A DNA stretch of 6,144 bases, from assembly GCA_002786505.1 (NCBI GenBank), contig PCTK01000154.1:2567-8710 (forward strand), written 5' to 3'. Under the pieces are notes generated by a model, which ran no database searches, was not told the origin of the DNA, and worked only from the letters and a program-made list of their open reading frames with translations. The position numbers and the translations under genes were made by a program. This document shows, piece after piece, positions 1 through 6,144 of the stretch; the first letter of the stretch is position 1, and each line of letters opens with the position of its first letter. The DNA is from Nitrospinae bacterium CG22_combo_CG10-13_8_21_14_all_47_10 (lineage in GTDB: Bacteria; Nitrospinota; Nitrospinia; Nitrospinales; VA-1).

Positions 1-850
1 TCCTGCCAGCATCATCATAGACTCACCCATAATTTTCAAGGAAAAAGAAGATGCTTTTGATAAATGGAAACCGGTAAATTTTGAGGAAAAATTTTTCGGG
101 CCAACATCTTTGAGAACCGCCCTCACCCACTCGCGCAATGTGGTAACAGTCAAACTCATGCAAAAAATCGGCATAAAAGGAACCATCAACCTGGCTAAAA
201 GTTTGGGGATCTCAAGCAATCTGGAGCCAAACTTGTCCATTTCACTCGGGTCGTCAGGGGTGACACTTTTCCAACTCACCTCTGCCTATTCAGCATTTGC
301 CAATAATGGAACCCTGGTTGAACCAGTAGCAATCAGAAACATTCAAAATCGCAATGGAGAAATTTTATACACACCCACTCCCAAAAAAACCCAGCCGATT
401 TCGCCAAGCATCGCTTATATCATCACAAGTTTATTGCAAAGTGTTGTCGAAGAGGGAACCGGGAAAAAGGTTAAAGCGCTTAATCGACCTGTGGCAGGAA
501 AAACAGGAACCACCAATAATTATATAGATGCCTGGTTTATGGGTTACACACCAGAACTTGTAACAGGGGTTTGGGTCGGTAAGGACAAAGATGAATCCTT
601 GGGGAGAAATGAAACAGGGTCGCGTGCCGCCATACCCATCTGGCTGGAATTCATGCAGGATGCTCTTGTCAATAAACCGGTCACCAACTTTGAAGTCACA
701 AGGGATGTCCAGTATTTAAAAATCCAGCCGGAAACCGGTGAACCCGCCTTATTTGACGAGCCTGGCTCCGTGTTTGAAATTTTCTTGCAGGATCATCTCC
801 CCGAAAATGAAAAACCTTTCACGGAAAACTCGCTGGAAGGAACATTTTAA
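1..850 (+). CDS. Class A penicillin-binding protein 1A, C-terminal part of transpeptidase domain (5' truncated by window)
   Basis: This is the 3' end of a bifunctional peptidoglycan glycosyltransferase/DD-transpeptidase, which polymerises and cross-links murein on the outer face of the inner membrane. The frame is open from base 2 to the TAA at 848-850, giving 282 residues. The penicillin-binding SxN motif is Ser-Arg-Asn (131-139), and the third active-site motif Lys-Thr-Gly is at 500-508, followed by Thr-Thr and the family-typical AWFMGYTP stretch. The catalytic SxxK serine, the glycosyltransferase domain and the membrane anchor lie upstream of the window. A TTG at 110-112 could be taken as a start, but conserved transpeptidase sequence (SIIIDSP, then FFGPTSLRTALTHS) runs in frame before it, so it is an internal Leu codon. 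The C-terminus ends soon after the domain with no extra module. The next gene converges on it after 56 bases. Class A PBP is certain; the 1A subtype is likely (mrcA/ponA in other species). Confidence 0.93.
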   Translation, partial: PASIIIDSPIIFKEKEDAFDKWKPVNFEEKFFGPTSLRTALTHSRNVVTVKLMQKIGIKGTINLAKSLGISSNLEPNLSISLGSSGVTLFQLTSAYSAFANNGTLVEPVAIRNIQNRNGEILYTPTPKKTQPISPSIAYIITSLLQSVVEEGTGKKVKALNRPVAGKTGTTNNYIDAWFMGYTPELVTGVWVGKDKDESLGRNETGSRAAIPIWLEFMQDALVNKPVTNFEVTRDVQYLKIQPETGEPALFDEPGSVFEIFLQDHLPENEKPFTENSLEGTF

Positions 851-862
851 GTTAATGGAGTC

Positions 863-881
863 TTTGACGGCAACGGTCAAG
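863..881. terminator. Weak hairpin in the convergent gap, possible bidirectional terminator
   Basis: The 56-base gap between the two converging stop codons holds a short inverted repeat: TTGAC at 864-868 pairs with GTCAA at 876-880 around a 7-base loop, with one further wobble pair outside. The stem is only about 5-6 pairs and neither strand has a proper T-run after it. It is listed because a terminator is expected here, but the structure is weak; termination may be Rho-dependent or lie inside the opposing gene. Confidence 0.2.
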
Positions 882-906
882 ATTTCTGCTCAATGGTTGA
901 TCCCGG

Positions 907-2916
907 CTAATTTTGCTGAATGATTTTATTTCCTTTTACGGTCAATGCAAAAATGTTTTTCTCGGAGTCGCCAGATGGAAGCAAGGTCGTACTTCCCGTA
1001 ACACCATGAAAGTTTTTAACAGCTTCCATGCTTTTCTTCATCTTGATTCGGTTATCGGCGCCCGCCATGATATTTTGTATGACTATGTTTGCCGCGTCAA
1101 AAGCCTGGGCCGACAAGGAAGATGGCTTTTCACCAAAATTGGTTATAAAGTCTTGAACAAATTTCCTGACCTCTACCTGATGTGAATCGGGAAAGTAACC
1201 GTCTACAAAGTAAACGCTCTTTAAATATTTCCCGCTCATTTCGACCAGTTCGGGAGAATTCCACCCATTAGTCCCCAGCAGGGTAGCCGTATTAACATTA
1301 TAAAAGGCCAATTGTGGAATAATCAGCCCCACTTTGTCATAAACCCCTGGAATAAAAATGGCATCATAACTCAATTCCAGCGAAACTTTCAGGTTTTCAA
1401 TATTATTCTCCGACCAATGCCCCATATCAATTAATGGTCTGGACAAAACGGAAGGATCACTGAAGTCTTTTGGGGCGCTCTCGGTCAGCAACATTTCGCG
1501 GGCAATCTTTTCCAAATCATCATCCTCAACGCCCCCTAATTCCAGAACTTGCTTTTTGAAATCATTCTGCGAGCGATCATATCCGGCAACGGCAACAACC
1601 TCGCCGCCCAAGGCTTCCACTTCCTTTATGAAAGTATCTTTCAATTCCACACCAAAAGGCTCAAAGGGGTGAAGAACAGCAAATCTTTTCAATTGCAGTG
1701 TATTGACCGAATACTCAGCTAGAAATTTAGCCTGAATCTCTCGGGTCAGGGCATTGCGGAATATAAATGGATTTTCATCCACCAGTCCGCGGGTTGAGGC
1801 TGTGGGTGAAAATATGGGAATTTGAAATTTGCGGGCAACCTCACCGGCAATTTGAACCTCCTCGCTCAACAAGGGACCAATGATACCCACAACGTTGGGC
1901 AATCCCGCCAATTCGGCTAAAACTTTATCTATCTGCAATTGGTTTCCCGAATCCTTTACCTCTAATGCCAGTTTTTCACGGGCTTGATAGGGCAACTGAT
2001 TCACCGCGAGTTGAATTCCCTGAAGCACCCTTTGCCCGGTGAGAGCCAGTTTTCCGGTCAAGGGAAGAACCACCCCAATTTTAATTTTAGTTCCAGTATC
2101 TACCTTAATTTGATTCAACCAGTTTTCCATCTCAATTTTTCGGGGATGCGTGGGAAAATCCGCAACAAATCTTTCCAGGCTTGCCACGTAGTTAGCCAAA
2201 TCCCCGGCCCCCCTGAAAAAAGATATCCTCCGCAACAATAAAAGATCTACCGGAAAACCATTGCCTAACATTTGAATCAAGGCTGGAACTTGAGCGTCCC
2301 CAAGTTTTTCGTTTATCAAGTTTTCAGCAACCTCCACGGCAAACTTGCCAATCTCTTCATTACCAATCTGGCCATGGACTTCTTTCAATCTGGCAAGAGC
2401 CTTTTCATAATCCATTCGCGCGGCATCAATTCTGGCCAAATAAACCATAATCTCCCATTTACGCTTCTTATCGGGAGAGGATGACAGAACCATTTTAAAC
2501 ATGGACTCTGCATTGTCATAGTCCGCCAATTCATAATGGCAAACGGCCTTGTTAAACCTTGCTGAATTTACCAATAGAGAATCAGGGAAACTCTGCAAAA
2601 GAATTTGATAAAATCGAACTGCGGTGAAATATGAGCGGTTTGTTTGATCTATCCAACCAAGGCGGAACAAGGCCTGGTGACGCCTTTCGCCTAAGGGCTT
2701 TTGCAGTAAATATTCATGGTAAAGCGGCTTGGCCGCAAGAAAATCTCCCGAATGAAACAGGTATTCGGCCTGCAAAAAAGGATCCTCCGGCAAAACAGGT
2801 TTGGCTTTTTCCATGTTGCCATCCCCTGAAACATTTTCGTCAGAGCCTGCATAGGCCACTCCACAAAGAGTGAGCAAAAAAAACAAAATAAAATTAATCA
2901 TTACTTTTTTAATCAA
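907..2916 (-). CDS. TPR plus type I periplasmic-binding-fold protein, LpoA-like penicillin-binding protein activator family
   Basis: A 669-residue exported protein. Residues 1-23 form a signal peptide: Lys3-Lys4, a hydrophobic stretch from about 5 to 20, and a likely signal peptidase I site after Ala-Tyr-Ala (21-23). Cys18 is preceded by Leu-Thr-Leu, a poor lipobox. Residues about 45-270 are helical and TPR-like, with several degenerate repeats (around 47-75, 83-112, 118-147, 155-185). Residues about 277-665 are a Leu/Ile/Val-binding-type fold (Peripla_BP_6), beginning KIKIGVVLPLTGKLALTG, with PIFSPTAST at 367-375, YDAIFIPG at 517-524, and GVTGSTTL near the end. This two-part layout matches LpoA/YraM, an activator of PBP1A, and many proteins annotated as penicillin-binding protein activators. 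The alternative is an ABC amino-acid-type binding protein, but no permease or ATPase gene lies nearby. The start is TTG at 2914-2916, preferred over the ATG at 2899-2901 because only the longer form has the two lysines and a placed G-rich ribosome site. It lies 18 bases after the regulator gene. Confidence 0.82.
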   Translation of the reverse strand: MIKKVMINFILFFLLTLCGVAYAGSDENVSGDGNMEKAKPVLPEDPFLQAEYLFHSGDFLAAKPLYHEYLLQKPLGERRHQALFRLGWIDQTNRSYFTAVRFYQILLQSFPDSLLVNSARFNKAVCHYELADYDNAESMFKMVLSSSPDKKRKWEIMVYLARIDAARMDYEKALARLKEVHGQIGNEEIGKFAVEVAENLINEKLGDAQVPALIQMLGNGFPVDLLLLRRISFFRGAGDLANYVASLERFVADFPTHPRKIEMENWLNQIKVDTGTKIKIGVVLPLTGKLALTGQRVLQGIQLAVNQLPYQAREKLALEVKDSGNQLQIDKVLAELAGLPNVVGIIGPLLSEEVQIAGEVARKFQIPIFSPTASTRGLVDENPFIFRNALTREIQAKFLAEYSVNTLQLKRFAVLHPFEPFGVELKDTFIKEVEALGGEVVAVAGYDRSQNDFKKQVLELGGVEDDDLEKIAREMLLTESAPKDFSDPSVLSRPLIDMGHWSENNIENLKVSLELSYDAIFIPGVYDKVGLIIPQLAFYNVNTATLLGTNGWNSPELVEMSGKYLKSVYFVDGYFPDSHQVEVRKFVQDFITNFGEKPSSLSAQAFDAANIVIQNIMAGADNRIKMKKSMEAVKNFHGVTGSTTLLPSGDSEKNIFALTVKGNKIIQQN

Positions 2917-2928
2917 TCGAATTTTGAA

Positions 2929-2933
2929 CCCCC
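2929..2933 (-). promoter_or_regulatory. G-rich ribosome binding site deciding the TTG start at 2916
   Basis: On the minus strand GGGGG lies 12 bases before the TTG at 2914-2916 and 27 bases before the alternative ATG at 2899-2901. It starts two bases after the regulator's TAG, so ribosomes finishing the regulator would reach it directly, which suggests translational coupling. The match to the Shine-Dalgarno core is imperfect and the spacing is long. Confidence 0.4.
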
Positions 2934-2934
2934 G

Positions 2935-4326
2935 CTAATTTCCATCTTTCGGTTTATCTTTTAATTTGTGTTTTTCAATTCGATACCTCATTGAACGGAA
3001 ACTAAGGTTCAATGCTTCTGCCGCTTTATTTATGATGCCATTAGACCGCATCAAAGCATTGGCAATAATTTTTTTCTCGATTTGGTCCAGGGTCTTTTCC
3101 AAATCTATGTCACTCTGGCCCAGTGCTGGAACCTGAATTTTATCGGGAGACAATTGTCCGAGAAGTTCATCCGGCAGACTGGTTTTGCGGATTCTTTTTT
3201 CTGTTTCAAGGACCACAGCCCGTTCAATAACATTTTCCAATTCCCTGACATTTCCCGGCCAGGCGTACCGCTCAAAACATTTCAAAGCTTCCGGGTCTAT
3301 GCCTTTAATATGGGTTTTATTGTGCCGGGCATTATACTTATTGATAAAAAATTCCACCAAATCAGGAATATCTTCCTTGCGCTCCCTTAAAGGAGGAAGA
3401 TGAATGGGAATGACATTCAGCCGATAATACAAATCTTCACGAAAGGATTTTTTTTCAACTAACTCCGAAAGATTGCTGTTTGTCGCGGCAATAATTCTCA
3501 AGTCTACCGGAATGGACTGGGTGCCCCCCAATCTCATAATTTCATTCTCCTGGAGAACTCTCAGCAGTTTAACCTGGGTCGATAATGGGGCATCGCCAAT
3601 TTCATCGAAAAAGAATGAGCCTTTATTGGCTGATTCCATTAATCCCAGTTTCAGAGAATCAGCGCTGGTAAATGCTCCTTTCTCATACCCGAACAACTCA
3701 CTTTCAAGAAGGTTCTCCGGCAGAGCCCCACAATTGATGGAGACAAAGGGATAATTTTTTCTACTACCATTAAAATGGATGGCCTTCGCAATGAGTTCTT
3801 TACCGGTACCACTTTCACCTGTGATTAATACAGTTGCCTTGCTTTGAGCCACTTTTTCCACAAGGTCAAAGATTTTCTGTATTGGTCCAGATTTTCCTAT
3901 AATATTTGAAATCTGAAAGCGCTCACTCAATGCGGTCTTTAAAAACCGGTTTTCCTGAGCAAGCTTGCGCTTATCCAAAGCGTTTTTGACAATCAGTTGA
4001 ATATCTTCGATTTTAAAGGGTTTGGAAATATAATCATAGGCCCCCTTTTTCATGGCTGTCACAGCCGTTTCCGCGGAAGCATAAGCCGTCATCATCACAA
4101 CGGGAGTATCGGGGAGAGAATTTCGGGCCGCATCCAAAACATCTATGCCATTAGAGCGGCCCATGCGGATATCGGTTAATACCAGATCAAAATTTTTTTC
4201 ATTTATCAGCTTAATGGCTTTTTCGACGCTGGAAGCGGTGACAACCTGATAACCTTCCTCTTCAAGCATAATGGCCAGGAAGTCCCGCAGGCTTTTTTCG
4301 TCGTCCGCAACCAGAATGAAACTCAT
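2935..4326 (-). CDS. Sigma-54-dependent response regulator, NtrC/PilR-like, with non-canonical GAFTSA loop
   Basis: A 463-residue cytoplasmic transcription activator with the full three-domain NtrC layout. The receiver domain (about 3-118) has acidic Asp8-Asp9, phospho-acceptor Asp52, Thr80 and Lys102. The AAA+ domain (about 140-372) has Walker A GESGTGKE (170-177), Walker B Asp241-Glu242, candidate arginine fingers Arg296 and Arg302, and the WPGNVREL sensor II segment with Arg361. The Fis-type helix-turn-helix (about 415-455) contains LSFRSMRYRIEKH, a form typical of PilR-like regulators. Phosphorylation should drive ATP-dependent remodelling of sigma-54 RNA polymerase at enhancer-dependent promoters. 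The sigma-54-contact loop reads GAFTSA (217-222; Ser221 codon AGC) instead of GAFTGA. No histidine kinase is adjacent: argG is upstream and the binding-fold protein is 18 bases downstream. ATG at 4324-4326 fits the usual receiver N-terminus, but no Shine-Dalgarno sequence is evident. The family is certain; the pilus-related role is a guess from the C-terminus only. Confidence 0.95.
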   Translation of the reverse strand: MSFILVADDEKSLRDFLAIMLEEEGYQVVTASSVEKAIKLINEKNFDLVLTDIRMGRSNGIDVLDAARNSLPDTPVVMMTAYASAETAVTAMKKGAYDYISKPFKIEDIQLIVKNALDKRKLAQENRFLKTALSERFQISNIIGKSGPIQKIFDLVEKVAQSKATVLITGESGTGKELIAKAIHFNGSRKNYPFVSINCGALPENLLESELFGYEKGAFTSADSLKLGLMESANKGSFFFDEIGDAPLSTQVKLLRVLQENEIMRLGGTQSIPVDLRIIAATNSNLSELVEKKSFREDLYYRLNVIPIHLPPLRERKEDIPDLVEFFINKYNARHNKTHIKGIDPEALKCFERYAWPGNVRELENVIERAVVLETEKRIRKTSLPDELLGQLSPDKIQVPALGQSDIDLEKTLDQIEKKIIANALMRSNGIINKAAEALNLSFRSMRYRIEKHKLKDKPKDGN

Positions 4327-4403
4327 ATCAAGATTTTATCGCCATTATTATCTGCAAATCAATAAAGGTTCATAAAAACTTTTGTGGGAAGCATATTCCA
4401 ACA
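4327..4403 (-). other. AT-rich gap between argG and the regulator gene, possible weak promoter
   Basis: This 77-base spacer is strongly AT-rich. Read on the minus strand it contains GATAATAAT about 20 bases before the regulator ATG, which resembles a -10 element, but a -35 hexamer at 17-18 bases is poor. I see no GC-rich hairpin followed by a T-run after the argG stop, so read-through from argG is likely. No -24/-12 (GG-N10-GC) sigma-54 promoter is visible. Confidence 0.25.
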
Positions 4404-5612
4404 TCAACGATTAAAGGTTTCCGCATAAAGTTTTAAGCGCAGGGCATTGAGTCTTATGAACCCTTCCGCGTCATTCTGGCTGTAACCATGACTCGCCTCG
4501 AAGCTGGCGATATTCTGGTTATACAACGATTTTTCAGCTTTCCGGCCTATGACAATACAGTTACCTTTATATAATTTCAGCCTGGCCAGGCCGGTAACAT
4601 TAGCCTGGGCATGGTCCATGGTTTTCTGTAGCAACTCCCTTTCGGGTGAAAACCAGAAGCCGTTATAAATCATCCTGGCGTAGGAGGGAATCAGAGAATC
4701 CCGGATAAAGGCAACCTCACGGTCCAGGGTAATGGATTCAACCGCTCGATGGGCTTCTTGCAAAATCGTTCCACCCGGGGTTTCGTAGACCCCGCGTGAC
4801 TTCATCCCCACAAAACGGTTCTCTACAATATCAATACGACCTATTCCATTTTCTCCACCATATTGGTTAAGCTTCTCCAGCAAGGTGGCGGGACTCATCC
4901 TTTCCCCATTTACGGCAACCGGATTTCCCTGTTCGTATGCAATCTCAATGATGGTCGGCTTATCGGGTGCCGCTTCAGGGTTTGTCGACAACAAAAACAT
5001 ATCGTCATGGGGTTCATACCAGGGATCTTCCAGCACCCCTCCCTCATAGCTGATGTGAAACAAATTACGATCCGTACTATAGGGTTTGGCTTTGGTAACA
5101 GGAACGGGAATCCCGTGCTTCAAGGCATAATCAATCAACGCTGTTCGGGAGTTAAGATCCCATTCACGCCACGGAGCAATGATCATTATTTCTGGATTGA
5201 GCGTGTGATAAGCCAACTCAAAGCGAACCTGATCGTTGCCTTTACCGGTCGAACCGTGCGACACCCCATCGGCGCCCTCCATATTCGCAATTCGTATCTG
5301 CTCTTTGGCAATCAAAGGCCGGGCAATGGAGGTCCCCAGAAGATAATTATGCTCATAAAATGCATTGGCCCGAAGCATGGGGAAGACAAAATCGTGGATA
5401 AACTCTTCCCGCAGGTCCTCAATATAAACCTTGCTGGCCCCGGTTGCGAGAGCCTTTTCCCTTACCGGCTCCAATTCCTGCCCCTGCCCGACATCGGCGG
5501 CAAAAGCTATGATTTCACAATCATATTTTTCTTTAAGCCATTTGATAATAACAGAGGTATCCAGTCCGCCTGAGTAAGCCAATACAATTTTTTTAAATTT
5601 TTTAGTTCCCAT
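4404..5612 (-). CDS. argG: Argininosuccinate synthase
   Basis: A complete 402-residue enzyme of the short bacterial type (the E. coli form is about 447). It condenses citrulline and aspartate with ATP cleavage to give argininosuccinate, AMP and pyrophosphate, the penultimate step of arginine synthesis in the cytosol. The N-terminal PP-loop ATP-binding motif AYSGGLDTS spans residues 12-20. The second signature, STGKGNDQVRFE, spans 121-132 and carries citrulline/aspartate-contact residues of the family. SRGVYETPGG (272-281) is also conserved, and the C-terminal oligomerisation region is intact. The start is ATG at 5610-5612, with GGAAAG 9 bases upstream. The first codons are very A-rich (Lys-Lys-Phe-Lys-Lys). 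It is not beside argH, argF or other arginine genes in this window; glucokinase precedes it by 61 bases and a response regulator follows by 77. No ARG-box-like operator was recognised. Confidence 0.98.
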   Translation of the reverse strand: MGTKKFKKIVLAYSGGLDTSVIIKWLKEKYDCEIIAFAADVGQGQELEPVREKALATGASKVYIEDLREEFIHDFVFPMLRANAFYEHNYLLGTSIARPLIAKEQIRIANMEGADGVSHGSTGKGNDQVRFELAYHTLNPEIMIIAPWREWDLNSRTALIDYALKHGIPVPVTKAKPYSTDRNLFHISYEGGVLEDPWYEPHDDMFLLSTNPEAAPDKPTIIEIAYEQGNPVAVNGERMSPATLLEKLNQYGGENGIGRIDIVENRFVGMKSRGVYETPGGTILQEAHRAVESITLDREVAFIRDSLIPSYARMIYNGFWFSPERELLQKTMDHAQANVTGLARLKLYKGNCIVIGRKAEKSLYNQNIASFEASHGYSQNDAEGFIRLNALRLKLYAETFNR

Positions 5613-5621
5613 AACTGCTTT

Positions 5622-5627
5622 CTTTCC
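5622..5627 (-). promoter_or_regulatory. argG ribosome binding site
   Basis: On the minus strand GGAAAG lies 9 bases before the argG ATG at 5612, a good spacing for a moderate Shine-Dalgarno sequence. It supports this ATG as the start. Confidence 0.55.
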
Positions 5628-5635
5628 AAGTTAGA

Positions 5636-5659
5636 GAATCCGGTAGAAATCCCGAATTC
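5636..5659 (-). other. Hairpin in the glucokinase-argG gap
   Basis: On the minus strand GAATTCGG (5659-5652) can pair with CCGGATTC (5643-5636) around an 8-base loop, giving eight pairs including one U-G wobble. It lies between the glucokinase stop and the argG ribosome site. No T-run follows, so it does not look like an intrinsic terminator. It could be a processing or stability element, an operator-like dyad, or chance. Confidence 0.3.
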
Positions 5660-5673
5660 CAATAATGATCAAC

Positions 5674-6144
5674 TCACAAAACAAGGGCGTACCGGGCGGC
5701 TCCCTGCAAAGGGGCAGACTCATCCATCACTACTTTCACAGGGATTTCCGAAAGATACTTTTCGAATCTGCCTTTGGAAAGAAATGCTTCCATAAACCCT
5801 CCTTCTTGCAACAAGGGTATTATCTTTGGCGCAATCCCTCCACCAAGATAAACCCCACCCTCTGACAAATACTGCAACGCCAAATTCCCCGCCAAGGCTC
5901 CATACAGGGAAATAAATAGTTTTACCGTTTTTTCACAAATCGGAGAAGTTTTTGCGATGGCTTTTTCAACAATATTAGCGGGAGAATCGGCGGGCTCTTG
6001 CTCCTCGGTTTTAAAAAACTCATAAATATCCAATAAGCCCGGCCCTGATAATACGCGCTCTATGCTGACCCGCGAATATTTTTTTTGCAGAAAAAACAAA
6101 AGCTCCGCTTCGAGCGTATTCCGGGGAGAAAAATCACAATGCCC
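5674..6144 (-). CDS. glk: Glucokinase, C-terminal half (5' end beyond the window)
   Basis: This is the last 156 residues of an ATP-dependent glucokinase of the bacterial Glk family (not the classic ROK zinc-motif type), which makes glucose-6-phosphate in the cytosol. The frame stays open to the window edge and begins GHCDFSPRNT, which aligns with the EGGHVDFAP segment of E. coli Glk. The His at residue 2 corresponds to sugar-binding His160. SIERVLSGPGL puts a Glu at residue 29 where E. coli has Glu187, with identical 27-residue spacing. Later come the GGGIAPK motif (101-107) and GFMEAFLSKGRFEKYLSEIPV, both typical of the family's C-terminal domain. The stop is TGA at 5674-5676. About half the usual roughly 320-residue length is present, with no break. 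An apparent TTG start at 6097-6099 is an internal Leu. argG follows after 61 bases in the same direction. Confidence 0.93.
   Translation of the reverse strand, partial: GHCDFSPRNTLEAELLFFLQKKYSRVSIERVLSGPGLLDIYEFFKTEEQEPADSPANIVEKAIAKTSPICEKTVKLFISLYGALAGNLALQYLSEGGVYLGGGIAPKIIPLLQEGGFMEAFLSKGRFEKYLSEIPVKVVMDESAPLQGAARYALVL

Noticed and set aside
110..112. TTG as a start codon for the PBP1A fragment
   Set aside because: The frame is open and conserved upstream to the window edge, so this is an internal Leu codon of a truncated gene.
738..923. 61-codon plus-strand frame spanning the PBP1A stop and the convergent gap
   Set aside because: It overlaps the end of PBP1A in another frame and runs into the antisense end of the next gene, and its composition is not protein-like.
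907..2916. Branched-chain amino-acid ABC transporter binding protein as the primary call
   Set aside because: The fold fits, but the long N-terminal TPR region and the absence of nearby permease or ATPase genes favour the LpoA-like activator family. It is kept as an alternative.
4327..4403. Sigma-54 (-24/-12) promoter upstream of the regulator
   Set aside because: TGG and GC dinucleotides are present on the minus strand but not at the required 10-base spacing.
4863..5573. Long 236-codon open frame on the plus strand opposite argG
   Set aside because: It lies wholly antisense to an unmistakable argG, its product has no recognisable domain, and no independent ribosome site or promoter was seen. 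It is a shadow of the coding strand.
6079..6096. T8 and A6 runs inside glucokinase as a possible frameshift
   Set aside because: The reading frame is continuous through them and the residues on both sides align with Glk at exact spacing, so there is no frameshift.

Overview
This window looks like ordinary chromosome from a Gram-negative bacterium. It encodes a periplasmic protein with a signal peptide, a class A penicillin-binding protein, a sigma-54-type response regulator and two housekeeping metabolic enzymes. The protein styles (a PilR-like regulator with a Fis-type helix-turn-helix, and a TPR plus Leu-binding-fold protein of the 'penicillin-binding protein activator' type) suggest a deltaproteobacterial or Nitrospinota-like lineage. 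That placement is inference from family resemblance; nothing here fixes the taxon.

Layout. Bases 1-850 (+) hold the 3' end of a bifunctional PBP1A gene, covering the second half of its transpeptidase domain. A 56-base convergent gap follows. Everything after it is on the minus strand, read right to left: the 3' half of a glucokinase gene (6144-5674), a 61-base gap with a small hairpin, a complete argG (5612-4404), a 77-base gap, a complete NtrC/PilR-type response regulator (4326-2935), then after 18 bases a complete 669-residue TPR plus type I periplasmic-binding-fold protein (2916-907). No strong intrinsic terminator is visible between the four minus-strand genes, so they may form one transcription unit. 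The regulator and binding-protein pair is the tightest linkage.

How the genes relate. Glucokinase (glucose-6-phosphate supply) and argininosuccinate synthase (arginine synthesis) are housekeeping and have no obvious link to the rest. The more interesting link is at the convergent junction. The last minus-strand gene has the two-part architecture of LpoA, the activator of PBP1A in Escherichia coli, and its 3' end faces the 3' end of a PBP1A-type gene. It differs from LpoA in having what looks like a signal peptidase I signal rather than a clear lipobox. The regulator carries GAFTSA where the sigma-54-contact loop is usually GAFTGA, and no partner histidine kinase is visible.

I see no tRNA, rRNA, CRISPR, insertion sequence, phage gene or obvious repeat. 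There are no gene-free stretches over 300 bases. I do not find a convincing undescribed system here; the findings are modest leads.
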